A stretch of DNA of 64,000 nucleotides from Acetobacteroides hydrogenigenes (GCF_004340205.1 NZ_SLWB01000016.1:1-64000); one strand, 5' to 3'; positions 26,816 to 37,059 are shown, counted from the stretch's first letter. Numbers and translations: made by a program. The notes: generated by a model not told the origin, from the sequence alone.

Positions 26816-28022
26816 TTACCAGTTCCTCCTTTGGTTCTTTTTCGGGCTTAGCGTCCGATTGTTCCTCTTTTTCTTTTGCTGCAGGTTTTACCTCTGCAAT
26901 TTTTCGGGTTGCGCTTTGGATAAGCCCAAAGACAGCCCCTGTCATCCAAATAGAGCTCCCCCCCATACTTACGAAGGGTAGCGTTTGCCCTGTTACCGGG
27001 AATACCCCAACGGCTACTCCCATATTTATCATTGCTTGAACAACAAGCAACAGTATAAGCCCCATCGTCAGAAACGCGGGGAATGTTTTATCTGTCTTTT
27101 TGACAACAACCCCTGCTCGATATAGCAGCGCTAGGTATATCATCAGAATTATAAAACCTCCGATTAATCCATACTCCTCTATGATGATGGCATAGATGAA
27201 GTCGGAATAAGGGTGAGGCAAATAGTTACGCTGCGTGCTGTTTCCTGGACCCTTCCCAAATACGCCTCCTGTTGCCACGGCAATCTTCGACTGATCTGCT
27301 TGAAAAGTGTCATCTTTAGAAGGCTTATTCGACTTATCATCTCCCACAAAGGTGTGGTAGCGCTTCTCCCAGGTTGCAATACGATGCTTCTGAAAACCGG
27401 TAGCCTGAGCGATAAGAATAAAGCCAGCAACCAGCACGACTGCACCAACACCTGTCAGCATAATATGCTTGGTGCTTACCCGCCCAATAAACATCAGAAT
27501 CACGCAAATTAGGCCAAGCATGGCGGCGGTAGAGAAGTTATTCGGTAGGATTATAAGGCATATAACACCGACAACAGCAATAATCTTCAGGTAAACCCTC
27601 AACTCCTTAATGTCGTTTTGATGCGCTGCCAACATGTGCGCCACATACATAATTAGCGCAACCTTGGCAAAGTCGGAGCTCTGGAAGGTTATCCCACCAA
27701 TCGAGATCCAGCGTGCTGCATCGTTAAGGTTTGCCCCCATAGCCATGGTAACCAACAGCAACGGAATGCTAAACCACACCAGTAACTTGGATAACTTTTG
27801 GTAAAACCTTAAGTCGAGTAGATGCACAACATAGGCGATGGCAATCCCCGAGAATACGAAGAATAGCTGCTTAAGTAGGAAACGGAAAGTTTCCCCATGA
27901 TACTTTGAGTACGCCAACGTTCCTGTTGCCGAGTATACCACCAGAATGGATACCACCGCGAGTACCGTTAGCATAGCCCAAATTACTGGGTCTCCCTTAA
28001 AATGTTTAAGCAGGCGATTCAT
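26808..28022 (-). CDS. ftsW: septal peptidoglycan polymerase FtsW
   Basis: 404 residues, SEDS family with about ten membrane helices. Polymerises lipid II with FtsI. Key stretches are FQSSDFAKVALIMYVA (about 118-133), the loop with GKGPGNSTQRNYLPHPYSDFIYA, and GQTLPFVSMGGSS near the end. A charged tail (KEKEEQSDAKPEKEPKEE) is cytoplasmic. Position between murD and murG is standard. Confidence 0.96.
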   Translation of the reverse strand: MNRLLKHFKGDPVIWAMLTVLAVVSILVVYSATGTLAYSKYHGETFRFLLKQLFFVFSGIAIAYVVHLLDLRFYQKLSKLLVWFSIPLLLVTMAMGANLNDAARWISIGGITFQSSDFAKVALIMYVAHMLAAHQNDIKELRVYLKIIAVVGVICLIILPNNFSTAAMLGLICVILMFIGRVSTKHIMLTGVGAVVLVAGFILIAQATGFQKHRIATWEKRYHTFVGDDKSNKPSKDDTFQADQSKIAVATGGVFGKGPGNSTQRNYLPHPYSDFIYAIIIEEYGLIGGFIILMIYLALLYRAGVVVKKTDKTFPAFLTMGLILLLVVQAMINMGVAVGVFPVTGQTLPFVSMGGSSIWMTGAVFGLIQSATRKIAEVKPAAKEKEEQSDAKPEKEPKEELVNE

Positions 28023-28025
28023 CGT

Positions 28026-29372
28026 CTATAGGTTTCTAACTGCGTTTTTAAACTTACGTCCTCTATCCTCGTAGTTTTCGAATAGGTCGAAGCTGGCACA
28101 TGCAGGGGAAAGCAGCACCACATCGCCTTCGGCTCCTAGCTTATACGATTCCAGAACGGCATCCTCGGCAGATTGGGTATCGATAATGGTAGGAACCATA
28201 TCCTTAAAAGCCTCATGAATCTTAGCATTATCTACACCAAGACAAACGATAGCCTTAACTTTCTCGTTAACTAAGCTTGCCAATGTAGAGTAGTCGTTAC
28301 CCTTGTCTACGCCACCAACAATCCAGATAACATTCTGGCGTCCCTTCATGCTTTCGAGAGCATACCAGGTAGAGTTGATGTTAGTTGCCTTAGAGTCGTT
28401 TATAAAGGTAATACCACGTACCCTAAGCACTGGCTCAAGACGGTGCTCAACACCCTGAAAATCGCTAAGTGACTTGCGAATTACATCGTTGCGAAGCTCC
28501 AATACGGTACCGGTAATGGCAGCCGCCATCGAGTTGTACACGTTGTGCTTACCCTTAAGCGAAAGTTCATCTACCGGCATCTCGAACTCTAAGCCCGCAC
28601 ACTTAACGGTGAGCGTCTCTCCATCGAGGTATGCACCTTCTTCCACCTCAAACTCTTGAGAGAAAGGAAGCAGCCTTGCCCGAAGCACGATCTTTTCGAG
28701 ATTTTCCATCGTCACCTCGTCGTCGGAGCAGAAGATGAAGCAGTCGTTTTCTTTCAAATTTTGGGTAATGCGGAACTTCGAATCAACATAGTTCTGCATT
28801 TTATACTCATAACGGTCTAAATGGTCTGGAGTAATATTTAGCAGTACCGCGATATCTGCTTTGAAATCGTACATACCATCAAGTTGGAAGCTGCTTAGCT
28901 CCAAAACGTAGTAGTCGTAGTTTTCGAAAGCCACCTGATAGGCAAAGCTCTTGCCAATATTTCCACCTAATCCAACATTTAGCCCAGCCTTCTTAAGCAT
29001 ATGGTAGATTAAGGAGGTAGTCGTAGTTTTACCGTTGCTACCGGTAATGCAAATCGTCTTTGCATTGGTGTAGCGACCAGCAAACTCTATCTCCGAAATA
29101 ATTTTCATACCCTTATCCTTGATCTTCTTAATCAAAGGAGCCTTTTCGGGGATACCAGGACTTTTGATAATCTCGGTAGCATTAAGGATAAGTTCCTCAG
29201 TATGCTGCTTTTCTTCAAAAGGGATGCTGAACTTAGTCAGCGTTTCCTTGTACGAATCCTTTAGCGCCCCTAAGTCCGATAGAAAAACGTCGAACCCTTT
29301 CTCCTTGGCAAGCACCGCAGCTCCTACACCGCTCTCGCCACCACCTAATACTACAATTCTCCCATTACCCAT
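28026..29372 (-). CDS. murD: UDP-MurNAc-L-Ala-D-Glu ligase MurD
   Basis: 448 residues. Adds D-Glu. LGGGESGVGAAVLA at the N-terminus, CITGSNGKTTTTSL (ATP loop, about 107-120), NITPDHLDRY and FINDSKATN are the expected Mur ligase motifs. The stop is 3 bp before ftsW. Confidence 0.97.
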   Translation of the reverse strand: MGNGRIVVLGGGESGVGAAVLAKEKGFDVFLSDLGALKDSYKETLTKFSIPFEEKQHTEELILNATEIIKSPGIPEKAPLIKKIKDKGMKIISEIEFAGRYTNAKTICITGSNGKTTTTSLIYHMLKKAGLNVGLGGNIGKSFAYQVAFENYDYYVLELSSFQLDGMYDFKADIAVLLNITPDHLDRYEYKMQNYVDSKFRITQNLKENDCFIFCSDDEVTMENLEKIVLRARLLPFSQEFEVEEGAYLDGETLTVKCAGLEFEMPVDELSLKGKHNVYNSMAAAITGTVLELRNDVIRKSLSDFQGVEHRLEPVLRVRGITFINDSKATNINSTWYALESMKGRQNVIWIVGGVDKGNDYSTLASLVNEKVKAIVCLGVDNAKIHEAFKDMVPTIIDTQSAEDAVLESYKLGAEGDVVLLSPACASFDLFENYEDRGRKFKNAVRNL

Positions 29373-29373
29373 A

Positions 29374-30624
29374 CTACCTAATCTTAAGCGTTACAATAGT
29401 AATTACAGCCAACATTATTGCCACAATGGTAAAACGCATTACAATTTTTGGTTCTGGATACCCCTTCTTTTGGAAGTGGTGATGCAAGGGCGCCATCAAA
29501 AAGACACGACGCCCCTCTCCAAATTTCTTTTTGGTGTACTTGAAGTACGAAACCTGTAGCATCACCGAAAGGCTCTCTACGAAGAATATCCCGCAAAGGA
29601 TGGGTATTAGCAGTTCCTTTCGAATGATGATGGCAAACACAGCGATGATTCCTCCTATGGCAAGGCTTCCGGTATCGCCCATAAATACTTGGGCGGGGAA
29701 GGTGTTGTACCAAAGGAATCCGATAAGCGCACCGATAAATGCCGCAATAAAGATTACCATCTCACCAGTATTCGGGATATACATGATGTGCAGGTAATCG
29801 GCATAAATAACGTTACCCGAAAGGTACGCCAGTATCCCCAACGTTGTACCAATAACCACCGAAACGCTCGTTGCCAAACCATCGAGACCATCGGTAAGAT
29901 TCGAGCCATTAGATACGGCAGTTACAATAAGGATGGTTGCCAACACAAATACGATCCATCCCCACATCTGCCTATTCTCTGTCTTAAATGGAACCAACTT
30001 CGAGTAGTCGAACTCGTTGTTTTTCACAAACGGAATGGTTGTTTTAGTAGCCTTTTCGGCAGGAGATAGGTATACCACCTTCTCGTTGGCGTTGCCTGCG
30101 CTTCCTACAATTGTCACTTGAGCATTAACCGCATCGCTACGAACCTTTTCGCGGATTACCACATCGTCGTTCACCCAAAGGGTAATCCCAACAATAAGCC
30201 CTATTCCAACTTGACCTAATATCTTAAAACGCCCCGAAAGGCCTTCCTTGTTCTTCTTAAATACCTTGATGTAGTCGTCGAGCAAACCGATGCCACCTAA
30301 CCAAACGGTGGTGATCAGCATTAGCTGAACGTACACATTCTTAAGATCTCCCAATAGCAAAACAGGAATAACAATGGATGCTAAAATGATGATCCCTCCC
30401 ATGGTAGGCGTACCACGCTTTTGCATTTGGCCTTCTAAGCCCAAGTCGCGAATTTCCTCGCCAATCTGCTGGCGTTGAAGCATTCGAATTATTTTCTTCC
30501 CAAAAATCAATCCAATTGTAAGCGAAAGAATAATTGCCAAAGAAGCTCTAAACGAGATGTAATGAAACATCCCTGCTCCTGGGAAATTAAGCTCGTCCAA
30601 ATAGTTAAATAGGTAGTAAAGCAT
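29374..30624 (-). CDS. mraY: phospho-MurNAc-pentapeptide transferase MraY
   Basis: 416 residues, longer than the roughly 360 of E. coli. The extra length is a periplasmic insertion at about 170-235 (between [11 protein letters not shown] and [11 protein letters not shown]), seen in Bacteroidota MraY. Ten membrane helices; catalytic motifs [32 protein letters not shown] and [11 protein letters not shown] are intact. Makes lipid I on undecaprenyl phosphate. murF, which often precedes mraY, is absent. Confidence 0.97.
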   Translation of the reverse strand: MLYYLFNYLDELNFPGAGMFHYISFRASLAIILSLTIGLIFGKKIIRMLQRQQIGEEIRDLGLEGQMQKRGTPTMGGIIILASIVIPVLLLGDLKNVYVQLMLITTVWLGGIGLLDDYIKVFKKNKEGLSGRFKILGQVGIGLIVGITLWVNDDVVIREKVRSDAVNAQVTIVGSAGNANEKVVYLSPAEKATKTTIPFVKNNEFDYSKLVPFKTENRQMWGWIVFVLATILIVTAVSNGSNLTDGLDGLATSVSVVIGTTLGILAYLSGNVIYADYLHIMYIPNTGEMVIFIAAFIGALIGFLWYNTFPAQVFMGDTGSLAIGGIIAVFAIIIRKELLIPILCGIFFVESLSVMLQVSYFKYTKKKFGEGRRVFLMAPLHHHFQKKGYPEPKIVMRFTIVAIMLAVITIVTLKIR

Positions 30625-30635
30625 AGCGTTCTATG

Positions 30636-32096
30636 TTATTGTAGTGATTCAAAAATTTCTCTTAAAACTTCCTTATCGTCAAAATGATGCTTAACACCAT
30701 TTACCTCCTGGTAGTTTTCGTGTCCCTTACCTGCTACAAGGATAATATCGTTGGCTTTAGCCAGCATGCACGCTGTTTTTATCCCTTCCTTTCGATCGAC
30801 AATCGTAAGCACCTTACCCATCTGCTCGGGCTTAATGCCTTGACGCATATCGTTAAGGATATCGTTTGGATCTTCATTACGAGGATTGTCTGATGTAAGG
30901 ACAACAAAATCAGCGTTGTTTACTGCAACAGAAGCCATAACCGAACGCTTGGTTTTATCGCGGTTACCGCCAGCACCTACAACCACGAGGAGACGCTGAT
31001 CTTCCTTGCGCATCTTATTAATGGTAGCGATCACGTTATCCAGCGCATCGGGCGTATGGGCATAATCTACAATAGCAGTTATGCCCGATTTCGACTTAAC
31101 GTACTCAAAACGTCCGCTTACAGGTCCTAGCATGCTAAGCACCCGAAGAACCTCATCCTTATTGGCCCCAAGTAGAAGCGATGTTGCATATACAGCCGTT
31201 AGGTTGTAGCCGTTAAACTCCCCAAGAAAGCGGGTCCAAACATCATCTCCGTTAATATTAAGGAGCATTCCATCGAAGTGGCTCTCTATGATTCTGCTCT
31301 TATAGTCGGCAGGGCTTTTAAGCCCGTAGGTTTTAATGTTAGCGTTGCAGTTCTGCACCATCACCATGCCGTTTTTATCGTCGACGTTGGTAAGCGCGAA
31401 CGATGACTTCGACAGGTTATCAAAGAATGCCTTTTTTGCCTTAATATAGGCATCAAATGTTTTGTGGTAGTCGAGGTGATCGTGAGTGATATTCGAGAAG
31501 ATGGCACCTTCGAAGTGAAGACCTTCGATACGATGCTGATCTATAGAATGCGAGCTAACCTCCATGAAGCAGTACTCGCAACCAGCCTCCACCATCTGAT
31601 TCAGAAGTTTATTCAACTCTACAGCATCAGGGGTAGTATGAGTTGCATCTACCTTTTTATCATCAACATAGTTGACAACGGTAGAAAGCAGGCCAACCTT
31701 ATAGCCCAGCTCGCGAAACATCCGGTAAAGAAGGGTTACGGTAGTTGTTTTCCCGTTGGTTCCGGTTATCCCAACCAATCTCAACTTCTTCGATGGATTG
31801 TCGTAGAAGTTTGCTGCAATACGACCACAGGCAACCAACGAATCGGGAACAACCACAAAGGTTACTCCTTCGGGCTGTACCTCGGGTAGCTTCTCGCATA
31901 CAACTATTTTAGTCCCCTTCGCAATTGCATCGGGTATATACTTGTGACCATCGACCTGTGTTCCGCTTATAGCAATGAAGAGCTGCCCTGAAACAACATT
32001 TCGAGAATCGAATCCAACACAAGGAACATCAAGAGCCGTGCTCCCAATAACCTGAACTATCTCTACACCACTAAGAACGTGCTCTAATTTATTCAT
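30636..32096 (-). CDS. murE: UDP-MurNAc-tripeptide synthetase MurE
   Basis: 486 residues. Adds the third peptide residue. VGITGTNGKTTTVTLL (about 107-122) is the ATP loop; HTTPDAVELN and SSHSIDQHRIEG follow. The DNPRNEDP motif (DNPR) near residue 400 is the meso-diaminopimelate signature, so the wall is predicted to be DAP-type. 11 bp before mraY and 6 bp after ftsI. Confidence 0.96.
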   Translation of the reverse strand: MNKLEHVLSGVEIVQVIGSTALDVPCVGFDSRNVVSGQLFIAISGTQVDGHKYIPDAIAKGTKIVVCEKLPEVQPEGVTFVVVPDSLVACGRIAANFYDNPSKKLRLVGITGTNGKTTTVTLLYRMFRELGYKVGLLSTVVNYVDDKKVDATHTTPDAVELNKLLNQMVEAGCEYCFMEVSSHSIDQHRIEGLHFEGAIFSNITHDHLDYHKTFDAYIKAKKAFFDNLSKSSFALTNVDDKNGMVMVQNCNANIKTYGLKSPADYKSRIIESHFDGMLLNINGDDVWTRFLGEFNGYNLTAVYATSLLLGANKDEVLRVLSMLGPVSGRFEYVKSKSGITAIVDYAHTPDALDNVIATINKMRKEDQRLLVVVGAGGNRDKTKRSVMASVAVNNADFVVLTSDNPRNEDPNDILNDMRQGIKPEQMGKVLTIVDRKEGIKTACMLAKANDIILVAGKGHENYQEVNGVKHHFDDKEVLREIFESLQ

Positions 32097-32102
32097 GGCA
32101 TC

Positions 32103-34226
32103 TTACATTGACATTTCTAAATAAACTTTTTGGCCACGGGTTATCGACTGTCCTGCGGCAATCGACTGTTTTTTAACTTGCCCTCTACCCTTAAATACGA
32201 CTTTAAGGCCTGCATTCTCAAGAAGGAACAAGGCATCCTTAATGCCCATGTTGGCTACATTAGGCATTATATTCTTTGCAATGCTGCGCTTCGACAGTAC
32301 TAGTTCGGAGAAGTTTGTGCTATCAATAGCAGCGTAGCCTTTTTCCTGCTCCTCCTTTAACCGGTAAGGTATTTTAAGGCCATCAAAAACAGCGGTCAAA
32401 CTCTTTATATCGCCCGATTTTGAGCGGGGCAAATCTACGAATTTACCATTAGGTTCTAAAGGCTTATGCCAGGTTAAGCTGGTGGAATACACCTTGTCGG
32501 CAATCTCCTTAAACACAGGACCTGCCACCAATGCTGCGTAGTAAACATCGTTCGAGGGAGCGTTAATTACCACGATACAGCTGTACTTCGGGTTGTTTGC
32601 CGGAAAGTATCCTACAAACGAAGCTTGGTAAACCCTTCTTCCTTCGGAACCATATCCGCGCGAACCCTGGGCTATTTGAGCGGTTCCAGTTTTTCCTGCA
32701 ATCTTATAGTTCGGATTACGAAGATTAGTTGCAGTTCCAGAATCGACAACACCCTGAAGCACCTGTCGCACCTTTTCGAGCGTACCCTTTGATGCAATGG
32801 AAGGAACAATAACTTCTGGAGGAAACGACCTCACGACATTGCCATGCAACCTAAGCTCCTTTACCAACTTTGGACGTACCATTCTACCGTTGTTGGCAAT
32901 GGCATTATAAAAAGTTAGCATTTGGAGCGGAGTAAGCTTAACCTCGTAGCCCATAGACATCATAGAAAGCGATAAACCCGACCAATACCTATCCGTCGGA
33001 TACTTTATGTTTGGCTTAACCTCACCCTTAATATCAAACCCTACCTTTTCGTCGAGTTTCATATTGTAGAGGCGGTCGATAAAGGCAGCCTCGCGCCCCT
33101 TATAGCACTTGTTGATAAGCTTAACCACGCCAACGTTAGACGAAACCTCGAATACTCGCTGTGCCGTAATCACGCCATAACCTCCATCGTGTTTCGAGTC
33201 CTTTATTCGCTTATTATAGATATAGTATTCGCCATCTTCTTCGGCATCGACCTTCTCGTCGAGAGAAATAAGCCCATCCTCTAGCATGCAGATCAGCGAA
33301 GGTATTTTAAAGGTCGATCCAGGCTCTACCGACTCTCCAACAGCATAGTTGTAGTTCTCGGAGTAGCTGCCATCTGCATTCCGTTTTAGGTTTGCAATGG
33401 CGCGAATCTCACCCGTAGCAACTTCCATCAAAACAGCCGTACCATGATCGGCGGCATTTTCCTCTAACGAACGGTAGAGAGCACTCTGCGCAACATCCTG
33501 CAAGTTTATGTCGAGCGTAGATACTACGTCAAGGCCATCCTTTGGTTCAATCTCAACACCACCACTTAATGGAATCCAAGTACTACCAGCCACTCGTTGC
33601 GCCATAGCAACACCTTCGGTACCCTTCAAATCTTTATTAAACGAGTATTCTATACCAACGCCATAACCTTCTGCGTTTATTGCTCCAATCGTTCGAGCCG
33701 CCAGAACCCCATTTGGCTTTAGACGTCGACCTACTTGAACTAGAATTAATCCGCTCTTATTCCGTCCCAAGTTGAATAGAGGAAAAGATTTAATCTGCTT
33801 CATCTCAAGGTAGTTTACCCTTCGAGGAACAACAGCAAAGTACCTTTTGCCCTGCCGACGAGCCTTCACCAGCATTCGACGGTAAGCGCTTGCAGGCTTA
33901 TCCTTAAATAGGTTAGACAAGCTTCTAGAGAGCGAATCAACCTTTTCGTTAAAGACCGAATCAACCAAGCCGGTTGCGTTGAGGTCCATACGCACTTCGT
34001 AGTAAGGTATAGAGGTGGCAAGTATCCGCCCATCGACAGCAAGGACATCGCCTCTGTTGGATTCGATGCTGATTCGCTTATAGGTAACCTCGTTCGCCTC
34101 TTCCCTCCACTTGGAGCCTTGAAAGAACTGAAGCCGGATGGCTTGTCCAAGGATAATCAACCCAAGCAGAAGGAGACCAAGGTAAACAACACCTATTCTC
34201 CACATTATGTCTTTCTTAACCGACAT
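32103..34226 (-). CDS. ftsI: septal transpeptidase FtsI (PBP3) with PASTA domain
   Basis: 707 residues. One N-terminal membrane helix (about 9-31), a pedestal domain, and the class B transpeptidase with EPGSTFKIPS (catalytic Ser, about residue 305), VSSNVGVVKL (SxN) and IAGKTGTAQ (KTG). A PASTA-like C-terminal domain (about 640-707, NIMPNVANMGIKDALFLLEN) is typical of Bacteroidota and Gram-positive PBPs and absent from E. coli FtsI. Cross-links septal peptidoglycan with FtsW. Confidence 0.95.
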   Translation of the reverse strand: MSVKKDIMWRIGVVYLGLLLLGLIILGQAIRLQFFQGSKWREEANEVTYKRISIESNRGDVLAVDGRILATSIPYYEVRMDLNATGLVDSVFNEKVDSLSRSLSNLFKDKPASAYRRMLVKARRQGKRYFAVVPRRVNYLEMKQIKSFPLFNLGRNKSGLILVQVGRRLKPNGVLAARTIGAINAEGYGVGIEYSFNKDLKGTEGVAMAQRVAGSTWIPLSGGVEIEPKDGLDVVSTLDINLQDVAQSALYRSLEENAADHGTAVLMEVATGEIRAIANLKRNADGSYSENYNYAVGESVEPGSTFKIPSLICMLEDGLISLDEKVDAEEDGEYYIYNKRIKDSKHDGGYGVITAQRVFEVSSNVGVVKLINKCYKGREAAFIDRLYNMKLDEKVGFDIKGEVKPNIKYPTDRYWSGLSLSMMSMGYEVKLTPLQMLTFYNAIANNGRMVRPKLVKELRLHGNVVRSFPPEVIVPSIASKGTLEKVRQVLQGVVDSGTATNLRNPNYKIAGKTGTAQIAQGSRGYGSEGRRVYQASFVGYFPANNPKYSCIVVINAPSNDVYYAALVAGPVFKEIADKVYSTSLTWHKPLEPNGKFVDLPRSKSGDIKSLTAVFDGLKIPYRLKEEQEKGYAAIDSTNFSELVLSKRSIAKNIMPNVANMGIKDALFLLENAGLKVVFKGRGQVKKQSIAAGQSITRGQKVYLEMSM

Positions 34227-34238
34227 TCTATATCGACC

Positions 34239-34643
34239 TTACTTATTTTCAATAATTTTTGGTGGAGTGGTCGATTCTTCGAGCTCCATTCCACGTTCTT
34301 TTACAAGATTCACCACCTCCGACTGACGGCTAATGCGCATCAGCTCGGCTGCGGTGGTTATCGACTCCGACCTAAGATTCTTCAACTCCTCCTGAAGCTT
34401 CTGCTCCTCTATGGCAATTTTTTCGTTCTTATACCTATTAGTAATATAAAGGATTGCCAAAAAAACGAGCAGTATAATATAGGGTACATGCTTCACAAGG
34501 TATCCGCGCACGAGCACATTCCCGGATATCACATCCTTTACCGGACTCATCCGCTTTGATGGACCCGACTTCGGCTGCTTGATGTCGGTAAACTCAGGAG
34601 CCTCATCCTTTTTGCCGCCAACCTTATCTAAAACTTCTTCCAT
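34239..34643 (-). CDS. ftsL: FtsL-like division protein
   Basis: 134 residues. An acidic/basic cytoplasmic head of about 50 residues, one membrane helix (VPYIILLVFLAILYIT, about 51-66) and a periplasmic coiled coil (EEQKLQEELKNLRSESITTA). This is the topology of FtsL, which bridges FtsQ and FtsI/FtsW. The sequence is poorly conserved, so the name rests on topology and on its place between rsmH and ftsI. Confidence 0.85.
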   Translation of the reverse strand: MEEVLDKVGGKKDEAPEFTDIKQPKSGPSKRMSPVKDVISGNVLVRGYLVKHVPYIILLVFLAILYITNRYKNEKIAIEEQKLQEELKNLRSESITTAAELMRISRQSEVVNLVKERGMELEESTTPPKIIENK

Positions 34644-34645
34644 GA

Positions 34646-35545
34646 CTATCTCTTTTCTGCAATCCGTAACTTTGCACTCCGCGAGCGGTTATTCTCTTCC
34701 AGCTCCTTTGCGCTTGGAACAATTGCCTTTCGGTTTACCAGCGTAAACGGTGTATTAGCATTTCCGTAAAAGTCCTTCTCAACCTTACCCTCAAAGTTTC
34801 CGCTCTTCATAAAGTTCTTAACCAATCGATCCTCCAACGAGTGGTAGGTAATTACGCTTAGGCGTCCGCCTGGTTTCAGCACCTTAAGCGACTGCTCCAG
34901 CATCTGCTTCAACGCCTCCATTTCGCGGTTTACCTCTATGCGCAATGCCTGAAACACCTTTGCCAAAAACTTATGCTGCGCATTTGCTGGAATATGAGGC
35001 TGAAGCGCCTCTACCAACTCCTGCACGGTTTCTATGGGCTTCTCCTCTCTTTTTTTGATAATAGCCTTAACGAGCACCTTAGGGTTATCCACCTCGCCAT
35101 ACACGCGGAATATCTCCATCATCTTAGATGGGTCGTAGGTATTTACCACATGAGCCGCATCGAACTTCGAGAGCGTATTCATGCGCATATCGAGCGGCCC
35201 CTCGAAGCGAAAAGAGAAACCGCGCTGCTCATCATCGAAGTGGTGCGACGATACGCCAAGATCGGCAAGAATACCATCAACCTGCTCGTAGCCGTTAAGG
35301 CGAAGGAAGCTGCGTAGGTAGCGGAAGTTACCGTGCACAAACACCAGCCTATCGTTAGCAGGAATATTTGCCTGCGCCTCCAAATCCTGATCGAACGCAA
35401 TCAGCTTACCACCGTCGAGCTGTTCGAGAATATAGCGCGAATGGCCACCTCCGCCAAAAGTTACGTCAACGTACACCCCGTTGGGGTTGATATTTAGCCC
35501 TTCTACGCTTTCGTGAAGCATTACGGGAATATGGTACTCGCTCAT
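34646..35545 (-). CDS. rsmH: 16S rRNA (cytosine-1402-N4) methyltransferase RsmH
   Basis: 299 residues. VDVTFGGGGHSRYIL (about 27-41) is the SAM-binding loop; GILADLGVSSHHFD and GRLSVITYHSLEDRLVKN are RsmH/MraW signatures. Overlaps mraZ by 4 bp, the common arrangement at the head of dcw clusters. Confidence 0.97.
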   Translation of the reverse strand: MSEYHIPVMLHESVEGLNINPNGVYVDVTFGGGGHSRYILEQLDGGKLIAFDQDLEAQANIPANDRLVFVHGNFRYLRSFLRLNGYEQVDGILADLGVSSHHFDDEQRGFSFRFEGPLDMRMNTLSKFDAAHVVNTYDPSKMMEIFRVYGEVDNPKVLVKAIIKKREEKPIETVQELVEALQPHIPANAQHKFLAKVFQALRIEVNREMEALKQMLEQSLKVLKPGGRLSVITYHSLEDRLVKNFMKSGNFEGKVEKDFYGNANTPFTLVNRKAIVPSAKELEENNRSRSAKLRIAEKR

Positions 35546-36000
35546 AGCTCTTCTATTTCGCCCCCAAGAAACTTTTCGGCTCCTGCCGCAAGCATCTCCT
35601 GAGACATATTGGTGGTTTGATACTTATCCTTATCCCAAATTTCAATCTTATCGCCAATGCCAATAAACACCAGCTCCTTAACCAAACCCGCCATTTCGAC
35701 AAGTCGCTTAGGAATCAGCATTCGCCCGTTGGAATCGAGCTCTACTTCGGCTGCCGACCTGTAAAACTCCCTCAAAAACTGGTTTTGCTCCTTAACGTAG
35801 GGATTAATCTTTTTACGAATAAGCGCCAGCTGACGTTCCCACTCCTCCATAGGGTAAAGCACAATGCAATCCTCGAAGATATCCTTCTTCAGGATAACGC
35901 GGTCGAGCGAGCCTTTCCACTGCTTGCGAAATGCGGCAGGAAAGAGCACGCGCCCCTTGTCGTCGAGTTTGCAACTGTAATCTCCTACAAAAGAGTTCAT
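35542..36000 (-). CDS. mraZ: transcriptional regulator MraZ
   Basis: 152 residues, two tandem AbrB-like MraZ domains, each with its DxxGR motif (LDDKGRVLFPAAFR; LDSNGRMLIPKRL). In E. coli MraZ binds repeated TGGGN boxes upstream of its own operon and represses it. Three such boxes lie 51-75 bp upstream here. First gene of the cluster. Confidence 0.96.
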   Translation of the reverse strand: MNSFVGDYSCKLDDKGRVLFPAAFRKQWKGSLDRVILKKDIFEDCIVLYPMEEWERQLALIRKKINPYVKEQNQFLREFYRSAAEVELDSNGRMLIPKRLVEMAGLVKELVFIGIGDKIEIWDKDKYQTTNMSQEMLAAGAEKFLGGEIEEL

Positions 36001-36050
36001 TAATTTGAGGTTTTTCCAATGGTAAAATTACTACATTTTCACGCAACAAC

Positions 36051-36075
36051 ACCCACTTTTTCCCACTTTTTCCCA
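36051..36075 (-). promoter_or_regulatory. MraZ operator: three TGGGN boxes
   Basis: On the minus strand three direct boxes TGGGA, TGGGA, TGGGT are each separated by the 5-nt spacer AAAAG. This matches the MraZ repeat region known from E. coli (TGGGN-N5). It sits 51-75 bp upstream of mraZ, close to an imperfect promoter (TTG ... TAATTTTA), so autoregulation of the dcw cluster is expected. Confidence 0.85.
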
Positions 36076-36189
36076 CCCGGTTGGCTATTTTTATGTTAAA
36101 AGAAACTCCAATCCTTAAAAAATATTCATCCAAAGAGGCTAACATTGGGTACATTGCCTCAGATTTTTATGCGAAATCGATATTTTTCT

Positions 36190-36197
36190 TACATTTG
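36190..36197 (+). promoter_or_regulatory. -7 box of the glsA-glsB pair
   Basis: TACATTTG, exact TAnnTTTG. It lies downstream of the ATG that opens the longest frame (36145), so that ATG would be outside the transcript. This supports GTG 36226 as the true start. Confidence 0.55.
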
Positions 36198-36225
36198 CCA
36201 ACTAGCAAAAAAAACAAGTTTAACC

Positions 36226-37059
36226 GTGGAAGACCATACGGACTATTACATAGACGTAGATAAAGTTATAGCCAACAAAAATCCAAGGCTAAAAAAGTTC
36301 CTACCAAAATTCATCATCAGCTACCTTAAGCGCATCGTTCATCAGGATGAGATAAACGGCGTGCTACGGAGGCATGGCCATAAGCAAGGGCTCGAATTCG
36401 TAAACTCGGCACTAAAGGACTTAGGGATAACCTACCGGGTGTACGGCGTAGAAAACCTAAAGCTGGAGGGCCGCTACCTCTTTGCCTCGAACCATCCTCT
36501 TGGAGGTCTCGATGGGCTTATCATGATGAGCGAAATGGGGCGCCACTACGACAACATCAAGTTTGTGGTAAACGACCTGCTGATGAACGTTAAGCAGCTC
36601 GAGCCGCTGTTTATCCCCGTCAACAAGTTTGGACGGCAATCGACCGACTACGCCGCAAAGATTGAGGCTGCCTACGCATCGGATGCGCAGGTGCTCTACT
36701 TCCCTGCCGGGCTTTGCTCCCGCAAAGTCAAAGGGGAAATTGTGGATCTGGAGTGGCACAAGAACTTCATCCAAAAGGCCGTTAAGCACCAGCGCGATGT
36801 GGTGCCCGTTTTCTTCTCGGGCCGCAACTCCGAGTTCTTCTACAACCTATCCAACTTCCGCTCGAAGCTGGGGATAAAGGCAAACCTAGAGTTCATCTAC
36901 CTTGTCGACGAGATGTTCCGCCAAAAGAGCAAGAAGATCGACATTATTATAGGCGAGCCAATCCCCTTCCAAACGTTCGACAAGAGCCGAACGCTCAACG
37001 AGTGGGCGCTGTTTGTTCGTAACAAATCGTACGAGCTAGCCGAGGAGCTAGACTTTTAA
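36226..37059 (+). CDS. glsA: PlsC-like O-acyltransferase, GlsA-like
   Basis: 278 residues from GTG 36226; the frame opens earlier at 36145, but a -7 box at 36190-36197 argues for the later start. LFASNHPLGGLDGL carries the acyltransferase NH...D motif (HX5D spacing), and YFPAGLCSRK matches the substrate-binding block. In Bacteroides thetaiotaomicron glycine lipids are made by GlsB (N-acylation of glycine) and GlsA (O-acylation). The neighbour 23 bp downstream is the matching N-acyltransferase, so this pair probably makes N-acyloxyacyl glycine lipids. Specificity is inferred. Confidence 0.75.
   Translation: MEDHTDYYIDVDKVIANKNPRLKKFLPKFIISYLKRIVHQDEINGVLRRHGHKQGLEFVNSALKDLGITYRVYGVENLKLEGRYLFASNHPLGGLDGLIMMSEMGRHYDNIKFVVNDLLMNVKQLEPLFIPVNKFGRQSTDYAAKIEAAYASDAQVLYFPAGLCSRKVKGEIVDLEWHKNFIQKAVKHQRDVVPVFFSGRNSEFFYNLSNFRSKLGIKANLEFIYLVDEMFRQKSKKIDIIIGEPIPFQTFDKSRTLNEWALFVRNKSYELAEELDF

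Noticed and set aside
30624-30636. Lost murF between murE and mraY
   Set aside because: The 11-bp gap shows no remnant. Absence of murF from the dcw cluster is common in Bacteroidota, where it lies elsewhere.
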